Positions 25,187 through 35,330 of a DNA stretch of 64,000 nt are shown piece by piece. The number at the start of each line of letters is the position of its first letter. The stretch's first letter is position 1. The notes beneath the pieces were generated by a model. It ran no database searches. It saw only the letters and a program-made list of their open reading frames with translations, and was not told the DNA's origin. The stretch comes from Trogon surrucura (lineage: Eukaryota; Chordata; Aves; Trogoniformes; Trogonidae): assembly GCA_020746105.1 (NCBI GenBank), contig CM036618.1, positions 20,402,501 to 20,466,500 of the forward strand, given 5' to 3'. Made by a program: the position numbers and the translations under genes.

Positions 25187-26282
25187 TTGTTATCCCTCGA
25201 GTTTAAAGAACAACAGTAGTGAATAACAGTTCTGAAGTGACAGCCTTTACCGTATCTTTGTTTCCCAAAATATGAGTAGACAAACTTTGTAGTCTATCCC
25301 AAATGCCATATCCTGACAATTCGAGAAGTGAGCCACAGCTTTCGAGACTAGGATCAAATTTCAGACTGATTTGGTGTCGCCAGTTACACAATGCACGTAG
25401 TCTTCTGAATGATAAAAGGATGGATTTTATGATAGCCAAGTTGCAAATAAACCAATGTGATCTCCTGGTCTACCAGGGACAGAAAAAAAGCCTTTTTGAT
25501 TACCATTTCTGCAAGATCACATTACAACGTATCAGTTAGAAATAATTGCTTATGCTTGTATATTGCATAGAAACTAATAAAAGGAGGCCCAGATATAATC
25601 CTTAATAGATTTTCCAGTGTTAATGTAGTTCCACCTATGCTTGGTTCTCTGTGATCTCATTTAATTGCACATGGCTACAGCTTTCACAGCAGTTCCAGGG
25701 CTGAGCGAGGCAGAAATATAAAGGTGAATGGTAGCAACACATCTAAAATAACACCTTAATAAATACATATTTGAATAAAAGTTGATGCTTAAACTCAGTA
25801 CAGGTATCCCACTCAGAATGAAAAATGACAAAGGTTGTAAGAAAACACAACTGCACTACATGAAATGAAATTTCTTTCTTAGAGCCCACAGAGAGTCAAA
25901 ACCACAAACTTCAGATATCTCACTGATAATACAAACTGTCACATTATGATTTAAGAACCTGGTTCTACTTCAGTTACACAAAATCCTTTTTCATTTTCTA
26001 GGGTATAAAACATAAAATGATGCCATAAAGATCTATTGCAGGAGGGTCCTATCAGCAAGTCATTAAAACGCAGAACATCTGAAGGGTAAACTAAGACCAG
26101 GGTTTTTAGGAACAGCAAAAGGCACTGTGAAAAATCTGTGCAGCTACAGAGTGAAACATTTAAATCACCATAAAATGATTATAATTTGCTTGTTCTGAAT
26201 ATACTTAATATTTGATTAGGAAGGTGCTCTGAGTTAATGTCCTTCTTAATTAAATCAGACTCCTCCTTCTCTTCCCCAAAGG
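25187..26282. other. AT-rich non-coding DNA, nothing recognised
   Basis: No supported feature. The paired 78-codon frames at 25203-25439 minus and 25303-25539 plus overlap each other and resemble nothing known. Confidence 0.5.
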
Positions 26283-26328
26283 AAAAAAAAAAAAAAAAAA
26301 AGATTGATCATGCTTTTTTTTTTTTTTT
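26283..26328. repeat. A19 / T15 inverted homopolymer pair
   Basis: Nineteen A (26283-26301), a 12-base spacer containing the palindrome TGATCA, then fifteen T (26314-26328). The two runs are complementary and could form a 15-bp A-T hairpin. Confidence 0.9.
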
Positions 26329-26389
26329 CAAATGCTAATTATTATAAGCAGGGAAAGTCTTAAATCAGAATGCTTTATTCATTCCTGCT

Positions 26390-26550
26390 GCTTCATGCAT
26401 TTGGACTCTACTCACATTTCCTTGGGAGGCCTGCTCTTTTGTATCTGTGAAAATAAGCACAGATGTTGGCTCCACCTTCCTCAAAGCAAGTTTTTCCTAA
26501 TGACCATTTTGAATGTATTCCACTTGCACCTGTTCAGCATTTTAAAGTAA
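26390..26550 (-). mobile_element. Probable ancient CR1-like fragment
   Basis: On the plus strand the order CCTTGGGAGGCCTGCTC, AAGTTTTTCCTAATGACCAT, then CCACTTGCACCTGTTCAGCA follows the layout of the reverse complement of a CR1 C-terminal region (summary blocks: gap-free W-N-x-L-P, then I-R-x-x-F). It is highly diverged with no 3' tail, so the assignment is tentative. Confidence 0.35.
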
Positions 26551-27845
26551 AATAGAGCACTTGATTGACTCCAATACCTTGTCCAGATTTTCCTAACTTG
26601 ATTATGTTGCCGTAAATGCCAAGACATTATTTGAGCAGCAGCCACAGTATTAGCTGGAGTAGGGCCAAGTTCATCATTCCTGGAAGCACTTTTTGCTACA
26701 GTTGAAAGTCTGTCTTGGAAGATATTGTAGATTAATTACAACATTAGATGGCACTACTACTGCACTGAGGTACAAAGAGAAACAAAGATAACCATATGCA
26801 ATTATTTAGAGTGCACTAAGTATACAAAAATGCTAATATTAGAATGGGCACATTGATCTCGGTAAAACATTTCTGCACAACTGCTCTTTTCTTTATCAAC
26901 AGAATGTACTAGCTCTCTTATTTCCAACATCCTCCTGGAATAGAAATCCTCATACTTATTTTCATCTATTATACCTCCTTCCTCTCACATTACTAAACTG
27001 CAAAATTACTCTTTCAGAGATTTCACCAAATCCTATCATCATTAAATTTCTTGTCAGTTCTTAAGGATTTCAGCAATCTGGAAAATAATTTAATTTATAC
27101 TTCCATAAGTATGAATAAACTTTTTGAAATCTATAGACCTTCTTCTAGTTTCACAATACTAAATCAAGGAGAATTTCACCTTTAACACCTAACAATGTAT
27201 ACTTTGAAATCATCATTATCACCATTTAAATATACACAAAATCATTGTTTCATAGCAAATGAGATGTCATTCTATGAGTGATTCCTTTACTCCAAAATTA
27301 ACTGAAATCTTGGTGTTCCACAGCTGTTTTGAAAAGGAGTTCTCTGTGGAAATGTTAGAGGAAAATGACACATGATGAAATGGAAGAAAAATCAGTTTGA
27401 TATTTTAAGTATGTATGTTAGTATGTGACACAACATTTTAAAAACACAACCAAAAAGCCATTCTGCAAAGAAGTATTAGCATTTTGTTCAAAAAAAATGT
27501 GAAACTGAGATATCTTGTAATTACCAGGAGATATTTTCTAGACTTTTCTTCTCAGTTATTTTGAATCAATGTAAAACTGTGAAATGTTACAATTTTGACT
27601 ATATTATACTCTCCAATTGAAGATGGCTTTGTGAATTGATGGTGAGGCAACAGAGAAGTTGTTCAACCTCAGATTTGATTTGCCTAATTAGAAGACTTTG
27701 ATTGGAGTTGCTTAAAATTTCACAATCATATTTTTTCCATACAGCATCTCTAAGAAAGGAATTTTATATCTCTTTCTTGATATAGTAACTCCAACTATTT
27801 TCTCATAACAAAGTCCTTTAATGTGAATTTTATACTGCATAATTT

Positions 27846-27893
27846 TGCATGCATGTATGAATTATGTATATGTACGTACATATGCATGTATAT
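27846..27893. repeat. Alternating purine-pyrimidine stretch with 16-bp palindrome
   Basis: Mostly alternating purine and pyrimidine (GCATGCATGTATG, then TATGTATATGTACGTACATA) with a perfect 16-bp palindrome at 27868-27883, ATATGTACGTACATAT. Such sequence can extrude a cruciform or adopt Z-DNA. Confidence 0.8.
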
Positions 27894-28258
27894 TGTAAGG
27901 AAAATCATTACTCAGTATTGTATCAGAAGACGATTGTTAGTAGATAGTAAGGTATAGACTACTAACAGATTCACAGCTTAATTTGCTGTTATTTTTTTTC
28001 TCATGGGAATTAAGTAAGGCAGAATTCTTACAGAATTCCTAATTATTAAATTGCATAATTAAAATTATATCCTAATGCAAACATGTAAGAAGAATAATGA
28101 AGTCTTTACAGAAAATCTGCAATCTAGCACTTTCTGACTTGATGCTTTCTTTGGTTTCTTAGCATCCTCCCCTGCCCGTTGTTAACACCACTTTTACATA
28201 AATTATCTAGTATTTCATAAAACATCACATATTTAAATAAACTGCTGACATCTCATTA

Positions 28259-28279
28259 TTTTTTTTTAAAAAAAAAAAA
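28259..28279. repeat. T9-A12 self-complementary run
   Basis: Nine T followed directly by twelve A, a low-complexity palindromic run. Confidence 0.9.
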
Positions 28280-28372
28280 GAAAGAGAGAAGAGATGCTGT
28301 TCTTTAGGTGATAAATGGATAGTAGTGTGATACCAGGACACTTCTGTATGTTTCTCTAAATCATGTCACATC

Positions 28373-28406
28373 TTAATGTAAGTCAAAATCAAATGACTTA
28401 CATTAA
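28373..28406. repeat. Perfect 13-bp inverted repeat
   Basis: TTAATGTAAGTCA (28373-28385) and its exact reverse complement TGACTTACATTAA (28394-28406), separated by the 8 bases AAATCAAA. A stem of 13 perfect pairs is long for chance in a window this size, but no flanking duplication or known element explains it. Confidence 0.9.
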
Positions 28407-30337
28407 AAAACGCCATCATAATGCAAACTATAGAAATTAAAAAGATTTGTTATTGATATCAAATGTCTGGTAAGCAAAGTTGTCACTTGTTATAATAAAA
28501 TATCTGACCAACACAGTGAACATTCCTACTTAAATTCTCAAATATGAAGAAAGACGTAGGATATGTTGTGATTTGCTCTTACTGTGACTGTACATAATTT
28601 AAAGTTATGTTTGCTGAAAAATAGTAATGATCCCATTAAACACAGAATAAATGCATTATACTGGCTAAAAATCATTCAAAAGTACACTGATCCAAAAATT
28701 AAACTGTCACTGACAAAATATCAAGCTGCACCTTAACCAGTGAGATGAACATAATGCTCAATAACACAGCATGATATTTCATACTAGACATTTCTTTATA
28801 TTAGATATGTTGTATCTTCAATCTTCTTTTGACTGACCTGACAATAAATATGATGAATCACTAATAACACATAAACTCAAGATTATTACACAAAATTATT
28901 GTTCCTTTTTTGTTTTTCTTCAATGTTTTCATGTTTAGGTGAATTTATATGGATGTGAAGTATTGTAATAAATATCAAGAACTTGAAACCAAGATTTTCG
29001 AGTTTTATTTCAAAATTAGTTTTGAGTACAAATCTTTTTTTTATTCAAACCTAAACTTTAGAAAAGCCCAAACAACAGTGTGATGTAAATCATTGAGCGA
29101 GAGAGTTTATTATAAGGCATTTCTAAAATGTTAGAATAATCCAACAACTGCAGCTGGTCATTTAAACCTCAAGACTGAAGCATACATCGTACCACCTTCT
29201 TTACCTACACAGAGAAGCACATAGGGTAACCAAACTCTCGATTGGAGTATGTTGCCATAGCTACATTTTAGTCAACAGGAGTAAACACTTTCAAACAAGC
29301 TTAGAATTGAACCCAGAAAAACGAGGATTACTAAGCAAAGGAAAATATAATAATTGTCTTATTTAGCTTGGATGAGGGACACCTTTTCATTCTTCTCTCT
29401 CCCCATCCCTCATTTCAGTACATACCCATTGTATTTTCTGAATATAGACAGTTTCACCCACTCAAATACAAGTTTGCAGACTATCATATTCATAAAAATG
29501 CTTGATGGGCAGGCTTACACAGTATTCATATCAAGTTATATTTTCAAACAATCTCTCCTCTGCAAAAGTGAAGTCATCAGCATCAATCCTTTGTCATTAC
29601 ACTATACATCCCTTGAAGGAAGTCCGCTTTGGTTGGGTTTTCAGCAAGCTGACATGTTAGGAAAGGTATAAAGATATTGAAATTATTCATACAATGCAAG
29701 CAAAGGTTGCATGTACATGGTGGCAGTTAGATGTGCAGCTGGCACTGTCTGTGACTTCTGTTAGCTGGCTTGCATACTGAATCGTAATTTTAAGGACACT
29801 ATTTTGATTTTCTCTGAGACTGTATTCTGATTATTCGTGGCCTTATATTCAGGATTCTGAGTTTTATGCAGAGCATCCTAAATTTTCCTAAAAAGCAGTC
29901 TTCACATTTACATAACAAAAAATGTATAACTGTGGTGAAAAGAAACCCCTACATTTTTGTAGTTGTCATGTATACAATTTGTTACAAATTAATATAGCTC
30001 AATTATTGCAATTGTTCATTACAGGTAAGTTTCATATATTAACAGAAAATTTTAAGACAAAATGTGAGCTGTGATCTCTGAACTCAAATGCCTTTGGAAC
30101 AACATTATTTGAAAAACTTTTGATGCATTTTCAACTAATTGGATGATGTAAAGATGACTGAAAATAGATCACTCTAAGGTATTCTACAGAAAGCCAAAAA
30201 TAGTCCTTTCAGATTTTATTAAGATGCCTCATCACAATAAGAACACCAGTTGCTGTGATCCAGCTTACCATTTTTGACCAACTAAAAAATACAGGTATTT
30301 GACAAGTGAGTAAATAAATATAGATTATTAAAAATTA

Positions 30338-30468
30338 AGGGACCATTCAGTCATCTAGTCTGTCCCTTTTCTATACCATAAAGTCTGAGTTCTATCTAGT
30401 AATTCTTGTATTGAACATAATACTTTATGTTTGCAAAAGTATATCTTCTAGTAGATTATTCTGGTTTA
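30338..30468 (-). mobile_element. Ancient CR1-like 3' fragment
   Basis: The plus strand reads GGGACCATTCAGTCATCTAG and TCTGTCCCTTTTCTA, then TAGTAATTCTTGTATTGAAC and CAAAAGTATATCTTCTAGTA. This order matches the reverse complement of the 3' end of old CR1 copies shared with turtles and crocodilians. The octamer tail has decayed. Confidence 0.55.
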
Positions 30469-33453
30469 GTCTGAATTAAAAATTATAAAATGCAAATATA
30501 ACTTAGAACTGTGGCACCAGAATTTCTAATATGTTTTTTTTCTGCAGTACTTTAAATAAAATATTTACATTTTGTGGCATTATCAAATGTAGTGAAAAAT
30601 GTACATATAATTAAATTACACAAGTATTTTACACAGATATTAGAATTAATGTTCTCTGTTGTAAAACAAGAAGTCAGATCTGAAAATGGAGTGTATAAGG
30701 AAGAAGAAGGACTGGTTATTGAGCTAAGGTGATCATCCAGCAAAGTCTTAAGGAAAATAAAATCTCCACAATTTATCTGACCAGAGAAGCATAAATACAA
30801 CGAACAAAATGGCCATGATCTCCCAGAAAACAGAACTGTCAGCTATGTCTTTCTTGTCTCTTAAGAGTTCTTTCCCAGAGATTCCTGAATTACAAATCCT
30901 AATTAGATATGTTATTAATCTTATACACATGAGAAAAGCTACATGTGTGCACAAATATTTGTTGGATTAGAGCCATAATATGCTTCTGGTCGCTTTTGAA
31001 GCATAAACTCCTTTTAATTTTCTAATTCATTGAATGCACTCCATTTCAATATTTATGATCTTTGTTCCTAGTTAGTTTTATGATCTTTTTGAAGCATGTT
31101 TAGTTTTATTTTTCCGTAATTCAATAAATATGTACAATGTCACCCAATGATAGTGAAGAAAATAAATTTGAACTGCAGTAATACAGCTGAAACAGATACT
31201 GCTTAATAACTAAGGAAAGATCTTCAGTCATAAGGGCTGAGAATCTTTTGCCTGATACAAATAATAAAAAAATCTCCTGGTGGGGGTGGGAGAGTTTAAA
31301 AACTAATCACGTAGTAATGAGAAAAGCATGTCTTTTAATCGTAAAAGAGACAACAATCACAGGATATACACATGTGAGAAAAGTTACATTTAAACTAGTA
31401 AAATGCTGAGACTCTGCTCCTGAATCCCAATGTGCATATTGGCTTCATCCCAAACTGCAACAGGACAAAATCCAAAACACACAGCAGTGCTCTCACACCC
31501 CTCATTACTCTGTGCATTGAGTTCCATAGAAAGTAAACATTGGAAAGAAGCCCTGGTGAACCCCAATTTCGTATCTGATCTGGACAACCGTGAATCAGGA
31601 CTTGAGTGAGAATCTGACAGTCTGTGAAGCCTATTTGTGTCCAGAGATACCTACAAATAGAAGAGGTTGTTGTTAAGTGACAAAGAGAAAATTAAGGAAG
31701 TGTGATGCAGAAGTAGCTATGTACTTTTTATAAATTTATGGTGGTAATTTGGGAGTTCTTGAGCTACATCTTAAAATCAGGAAGGCCAGAAATAAAACTT
31801 TTGTAATTACCTGTCCTTATTTATATGACAAACTTGTGTCCTTAAGTACTCAGTTCTGTTTTCACATACTTTTACAGATCTTCCTTTCACTCTGCTAGGA
31901 GTGGCATATGACTGTGTGAAGATAGAACTATCATCAACTACAATCAACTATCATCCTTTATAATTAAGAATCTTTACACTGACTCGTATCTGTATTATGA
32001 ATTTCAGAAAAAAAATACTAAATTTAAATGCATTTCAAGTCAGCGATGAACATTTTTTTCATGAGAAACTTGAAAGCAGCAAGCACAGCCTTTAATGTTT
32101 TGAAATAATTAAAGCAGACCCCAGGAAAGGACTGTTCACAAGAGTTCACAGACGAGAAATATATTCTACGCATAAACAAACTTCAGTAGTCTAACCTATT
32201 AAAACAGAAGGGAATGTTTTTCATTTTCTTTTTAAGAGAAGCTTACTGCTAATGTATATGCAGCAGAAACATTCAACAGGAATCTAGATTTTATGTCAAC
32301 AGGCTATCGTCAACACATGTTATCAATTTTTCTTTCTATGCTTTCCTTTCTGGGGAAGCCCTGTAGGCACAGCCCAACAAGAATGTAATATGATGGTGGT
32401 AGCTCAATAGCTTAAATATGACAAACAATAGTACCAGATGGACCTTTAAAAGTTCCATCCACTCCCCCCTCCCCTTTATTTTCTTCCTTTTAGATACCAT
32501 TTTCTTTCTTCCTTCCTATTGTAGTTCCCACAGAAACAACACGGACGGCTTCCCCCATTGTAAGCTCAGTTGACCCTGACATTTGTGCAATGGGTCAATA
32601 GTAGCCAATTTCTAAATACAACCTTTCAAGGTCCACTTCTTCTGCTATCATTTTCTTAGAAGAATTCAGTAAAACCTCTTTTCACAGTTAAAACTTCTGC
32701 CTCTGCAGGCAACTCTAGAGAAAAACAGAAGTTCTATGCCGATTATTTGTTTGTTAATGAATACGGTGTTTAAACCACAAAGAGTGAAAACCCAAAACAT
32801 AAAAATCAAATTACTGTTGACCACGGTATCAAAAATGGAATGTAGATGAGTTGCTTTATATCTGTTATGTATATATAGACATTTATATGTATGCAAATAT
32901 CTTTCCAACAATGAATATGAAGAAAATCTATTCATATTCAGGATCAAAAGGGTGCTAGCAAGACTGCAGAATCTGGGCTGTAAGAGATTAGATATATATT
33001 TGTGAATACACACATTTTTCTATAAATACAGTCTTCAAGCATTTTGTGGATTAGAAATTATTTTCCACATGTTTCTGCATATGAAAAATGGCTCAGGCTT
33101 TCTAATCTTGTTAGCATTGTATCATTCCATTTGTTGAAGCTGCATTTTAATTCCTAAATTGCTTGTCATTGGTTACTCTAAATACATTCTCAATTCCATT
33201 ATAACCATGAAAGACTTTCAAAGGTATTATGAAACTTTCTCTACGATAAAGGTATTCACATTTCAAGGTAAACCTTATGTCTACGTATTTCACAGCTATA
33301 CAACATTAACTGAGAGAAAAACACTTACTATGTATAATATAGTACAGCTAATATATATGGGGCTTTGCTGTCAGACTGAATTTTGTCTGCAATGTATTCC
33401 TCATTTTAATATTAACTTTATAACCTCTGTTTGTCCCTTGATGTCTTTTTCAG
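30469..33453. other. AT-rich non-coding DNA, little recognised
   Basis: Contains three tandem 10-bp units at 31926-31955. A GC-richer patch at 31390-31660 carries no recognisable frame. Nothing else is supported. Confidence 0.5.
31926..31955. repeat. Three tandem 10-bp units
   Basis: AACTATCATC, AACTACAATC, AACTATCATC in direct succession. The outer copies are identical and the middle one differs at two positions. Confidence 0.85.
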
Positions 33454-33505
33454 CTTTTTGAGAAGGTGTCATGAGACACCAGGTAGAACAAAGCTGGGAC
33501 TCCAG
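33454..33505 (+). other. Candidate small exon (splice-like flanks)
   Basis: Preceded by a strong acceptor-like tract ending CTTGATGTCTTTTTCAG and followed by CAG|GTAAGT, a consensus donor. Of the three frames only one is open (17 codons, starting after one base and ending in phase 0), and this joins in frame with the next candidate at 34144. The peptide matches nothing known. It could be a non-coding RNA exon or coincidence. Confidence 0.2.
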
Positions 33506-33659
33506 GTAAGTATTTCTGGTTAGACAGACGTCAGTGCTACGGCCTTAAGGTACACTGAGAAGAGCATGGTCCACATATCAAGACATGATGTATCAGCTGC
33601 TGAAACCAGGTTTTGAAGCAGTCTTAACTCTCAGACAGAAGACTTTGACAGCATTCGCT

Positions 33660-33884
33660 TAAACTCGAGAAGAAACTTCTTCTCAATGAGGGTGACGGAA
33701 CACTGGAACAGGCTGCCCAGAGAGGTTGTGGAGTCTCCTTCTCTGGAGACATTCAAGACCTGCCTGGACACGTTCCTGTGTAGCATAGTCTAGGCATTCC
33801 TGCTCCGGCAGGTGGATTGGACTTGATGGTCTTTCGAGGTCCCTTCCAATCCCTAACATTCTATGATTCTATGATTCTATGATT
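33660..33884 (+). mobile_element. CR1 LINE 3' end with three tail octamers
   Basis: Plus-strand CR1 from the final ORF2 segment (GAGGGTGACGGAACACTGGA, CAGGCTGCCCAGAGAGGTTG) through the 3' UTR (GGATTGGACTTGATGGTCTT) to a tail of three near-identical units, TTCTATGA, at 33859-33884. The UTR, with its CTGCTCCGGCAGG block, is the same subfamily as the copy at 35036-35256 and differs from those at 8544 and 20660. Confidence 0.93.
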
Positions 33885-34143
33885 CCACTGGGCCAACAAT
33901 TTTCCCCTTGACTACCAAAATACCTAAGAACTGCATTATATTAAAGGGGGAGATCCGATTCAGGAAGAGATACACTGCCTAGATACACAGTTGAGGTTCG
34001 GGTGTCATGATATTTCTCACTACAGTACTTACTTGTTAGGTACCAGTAAAGTTCACATCACCCAGATTGTATAGGGAGCTGCCTAAGGTGATAAGAAAAA
34101 ATCAAGTGTAGGAGCATGTCTCCAGTTTCACGTGTCTCTTCAG
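33885..34143. other. Non-coding DNA, nothing recognised
   Basis: Unassigned sequence downstream of the CR1 tail. Confidence 0.5.
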
Positions 34144-34250
34144 ATTAAGTGTTTTATTAAGCTGGATGACAAAGTCTCCTTCTGCTCAGGATATTCGAGT
34201 GAAGCAATTGGAGGTAAGGCCTGTCCTTTCCTTCTCAACATGGCCAGAAG
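34144..34250 (+). other. Candidate exon (splice-like flanks)
   Basis: Acceptor-like tract GTTTCACGTGTCTCTTCAG immediately precedes it and AGAAG|GTAAGT follows. A second possible donor (GGAG|GTAAGG) lies at 34213. Frame 1 is open throughout and is phase-compatible with 33454-33505. The peptide is not recognised. Both ends are good splice-site matches, but the pairing is unproven. Confidence 0.2.
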
Positions 34251-34574
34251 GTAAGTTTTTCTCTTCCTGTCTGATACCTCAAGATCTTTGGAGATCTAGC
34301 TCAAATTTTTTATGGCACTCAAGGATTTATATCTTGAGTCATCAATCCTGAAGGAAAGTAATGAGATGAGATTATAAGGTGTATTGAAATGTGGATCAGC
34401 AAGTAAAAATACTTCTACTTAAATCATTTTACTTTGTGGGGAATAAATAGGTGTTCATAGAATTCATTTCAAAGCTTTTGGTTTGCCATTCCAAGTTGAA
34501 AAAAGAGGACTGACATCCACTTAAGACTTTCCACAATAAAGCTTCAGTTGAAATACTTTATCTGGTTTAGTCAA
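34251..34574. other. Non-coding DNA, nothing recognised
   Basis: Unassigned sequence between a candidate exon and an ancient CR1 relic. Confidence 0.45.
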
Positions 34575-34800
34575 TGCATTTCAAGAAAGCTGTGGAGGTG
34601 TTGGAGAGAGTCCGGAAGAGATCGATGAGAACAATCAGAACTGTAGAAAATATGGCCTATGGGGACGTGCTAAACAAACTGAGATTACCTAGGTCAGACG
34701 AAAAGTGAACTAAAGGTGAGAATGACAATAGTCTTCCAATATGTGAGAAGTATCAAAACTAAATTATTCCCCATGGTTACATTGGATAGAATATGCAGTT
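34575..34800 (+). mobile_element. Ancient CR1 relic, 5' portion
   Basis: The plus strand reads GGAGGTGTTGGAGAGAGTCC, then AATATGGCCTATGGGGACGT and GTCTTCCAATATGTGAGAAGT. This is the order of the CR1 ORF2 block that encodes VLERVQ...YEERL...LFSLEK...AFQ in intact copies. It is heavily diverged, with frameshifts. A piece of the same block order appears at 35257-35330, beyond the younger CR1. Confidence 0.6.
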
Positions 34801-35035
34801 CAGAAATTTTCAGAAATGGAGACTTATGTGAAATGTGGTGGGATATAAATCAGCTTCAGCTTCACACACTTACACTTAAGTTATGAAACCCCAGACATCC
34901 AGATGTAAGCTACCTATCTAGGCTGCCATCATGTGCAGTAGAGCTTTGAGAGCTGTTCATCTGAGCCAAAACTCAACACTTACGCATGGTCAACTGAATA
35001 AGTCCTTGGACTTCACTGACTCTCTTGACTAGTTT

Positions 35036-35256
35036 AAATAAAAATATGAGGAAAAACTTTTTTACTTGTGAGGGTGACCGAGCACTGGCACAGGCTGCCC
35101 AGGGAGGTTGTGGAATCTCCTTCTCTTGAGACATTCAAAACCCGCCTGGACGCGTTCCTGTGTGACCTACCGTACGTGATCCTGCTCTGGCAGGGGGGTT
35201 GGACTAGATGATCTTTAAGGTCCCTTCCAACCTTTAACATTCTGTGATTCTGTGAT
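35036..35256 (+). mobile_element. CR1 LINE 3' end, young
   Basis: Plus-strand CR1, starting in the last ORF2 segment (GAGGGTGACCGAGCACTGGC, CAGGCTGCCCAGGGAGGTTG) and running through the UTR (GGGGGGTTGGACTAGATGAT) to a two-unit tail TTCTGTGATTCTGTGA. It is closely related to the copy at 33660-33884. The minus-strand frame here is a by-product. Confidence 0.94.
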
Positions 35257-35330
35257 AAGAATAATTCTGGAAGTAAGGATGGTGAAGTTCTGGAATAGAT
35301 TACCTGGGTATGTTGTCTTAACCAGTAACA
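35257..35330 (+). mobile_element. Ancient CR1 relic, 3' portion
   Basis: AGTAAGGATGGTGAAGTTCT followed by GGAATAGATTACCTGGGTAT matches the CR1 block encoding a W-N-R-L-P-type motif, in old diverged form. It directly follows the tail of the young CR1 and is probably the continuation of 34575-34800. Confidence 0.5.

Larger units (their letters stand above)
26551..30337. other. AT-rich non-coding DNA with inverted repeats
   Basis: No gene or transposon was recognised. It contains the palindromic purine-pyrimidine region near 27850-27890, a T9/A12 self-complementary run at 28259-28279, and a 13-bp inverted repeat at 28373-28406. Confidence 0.5.
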
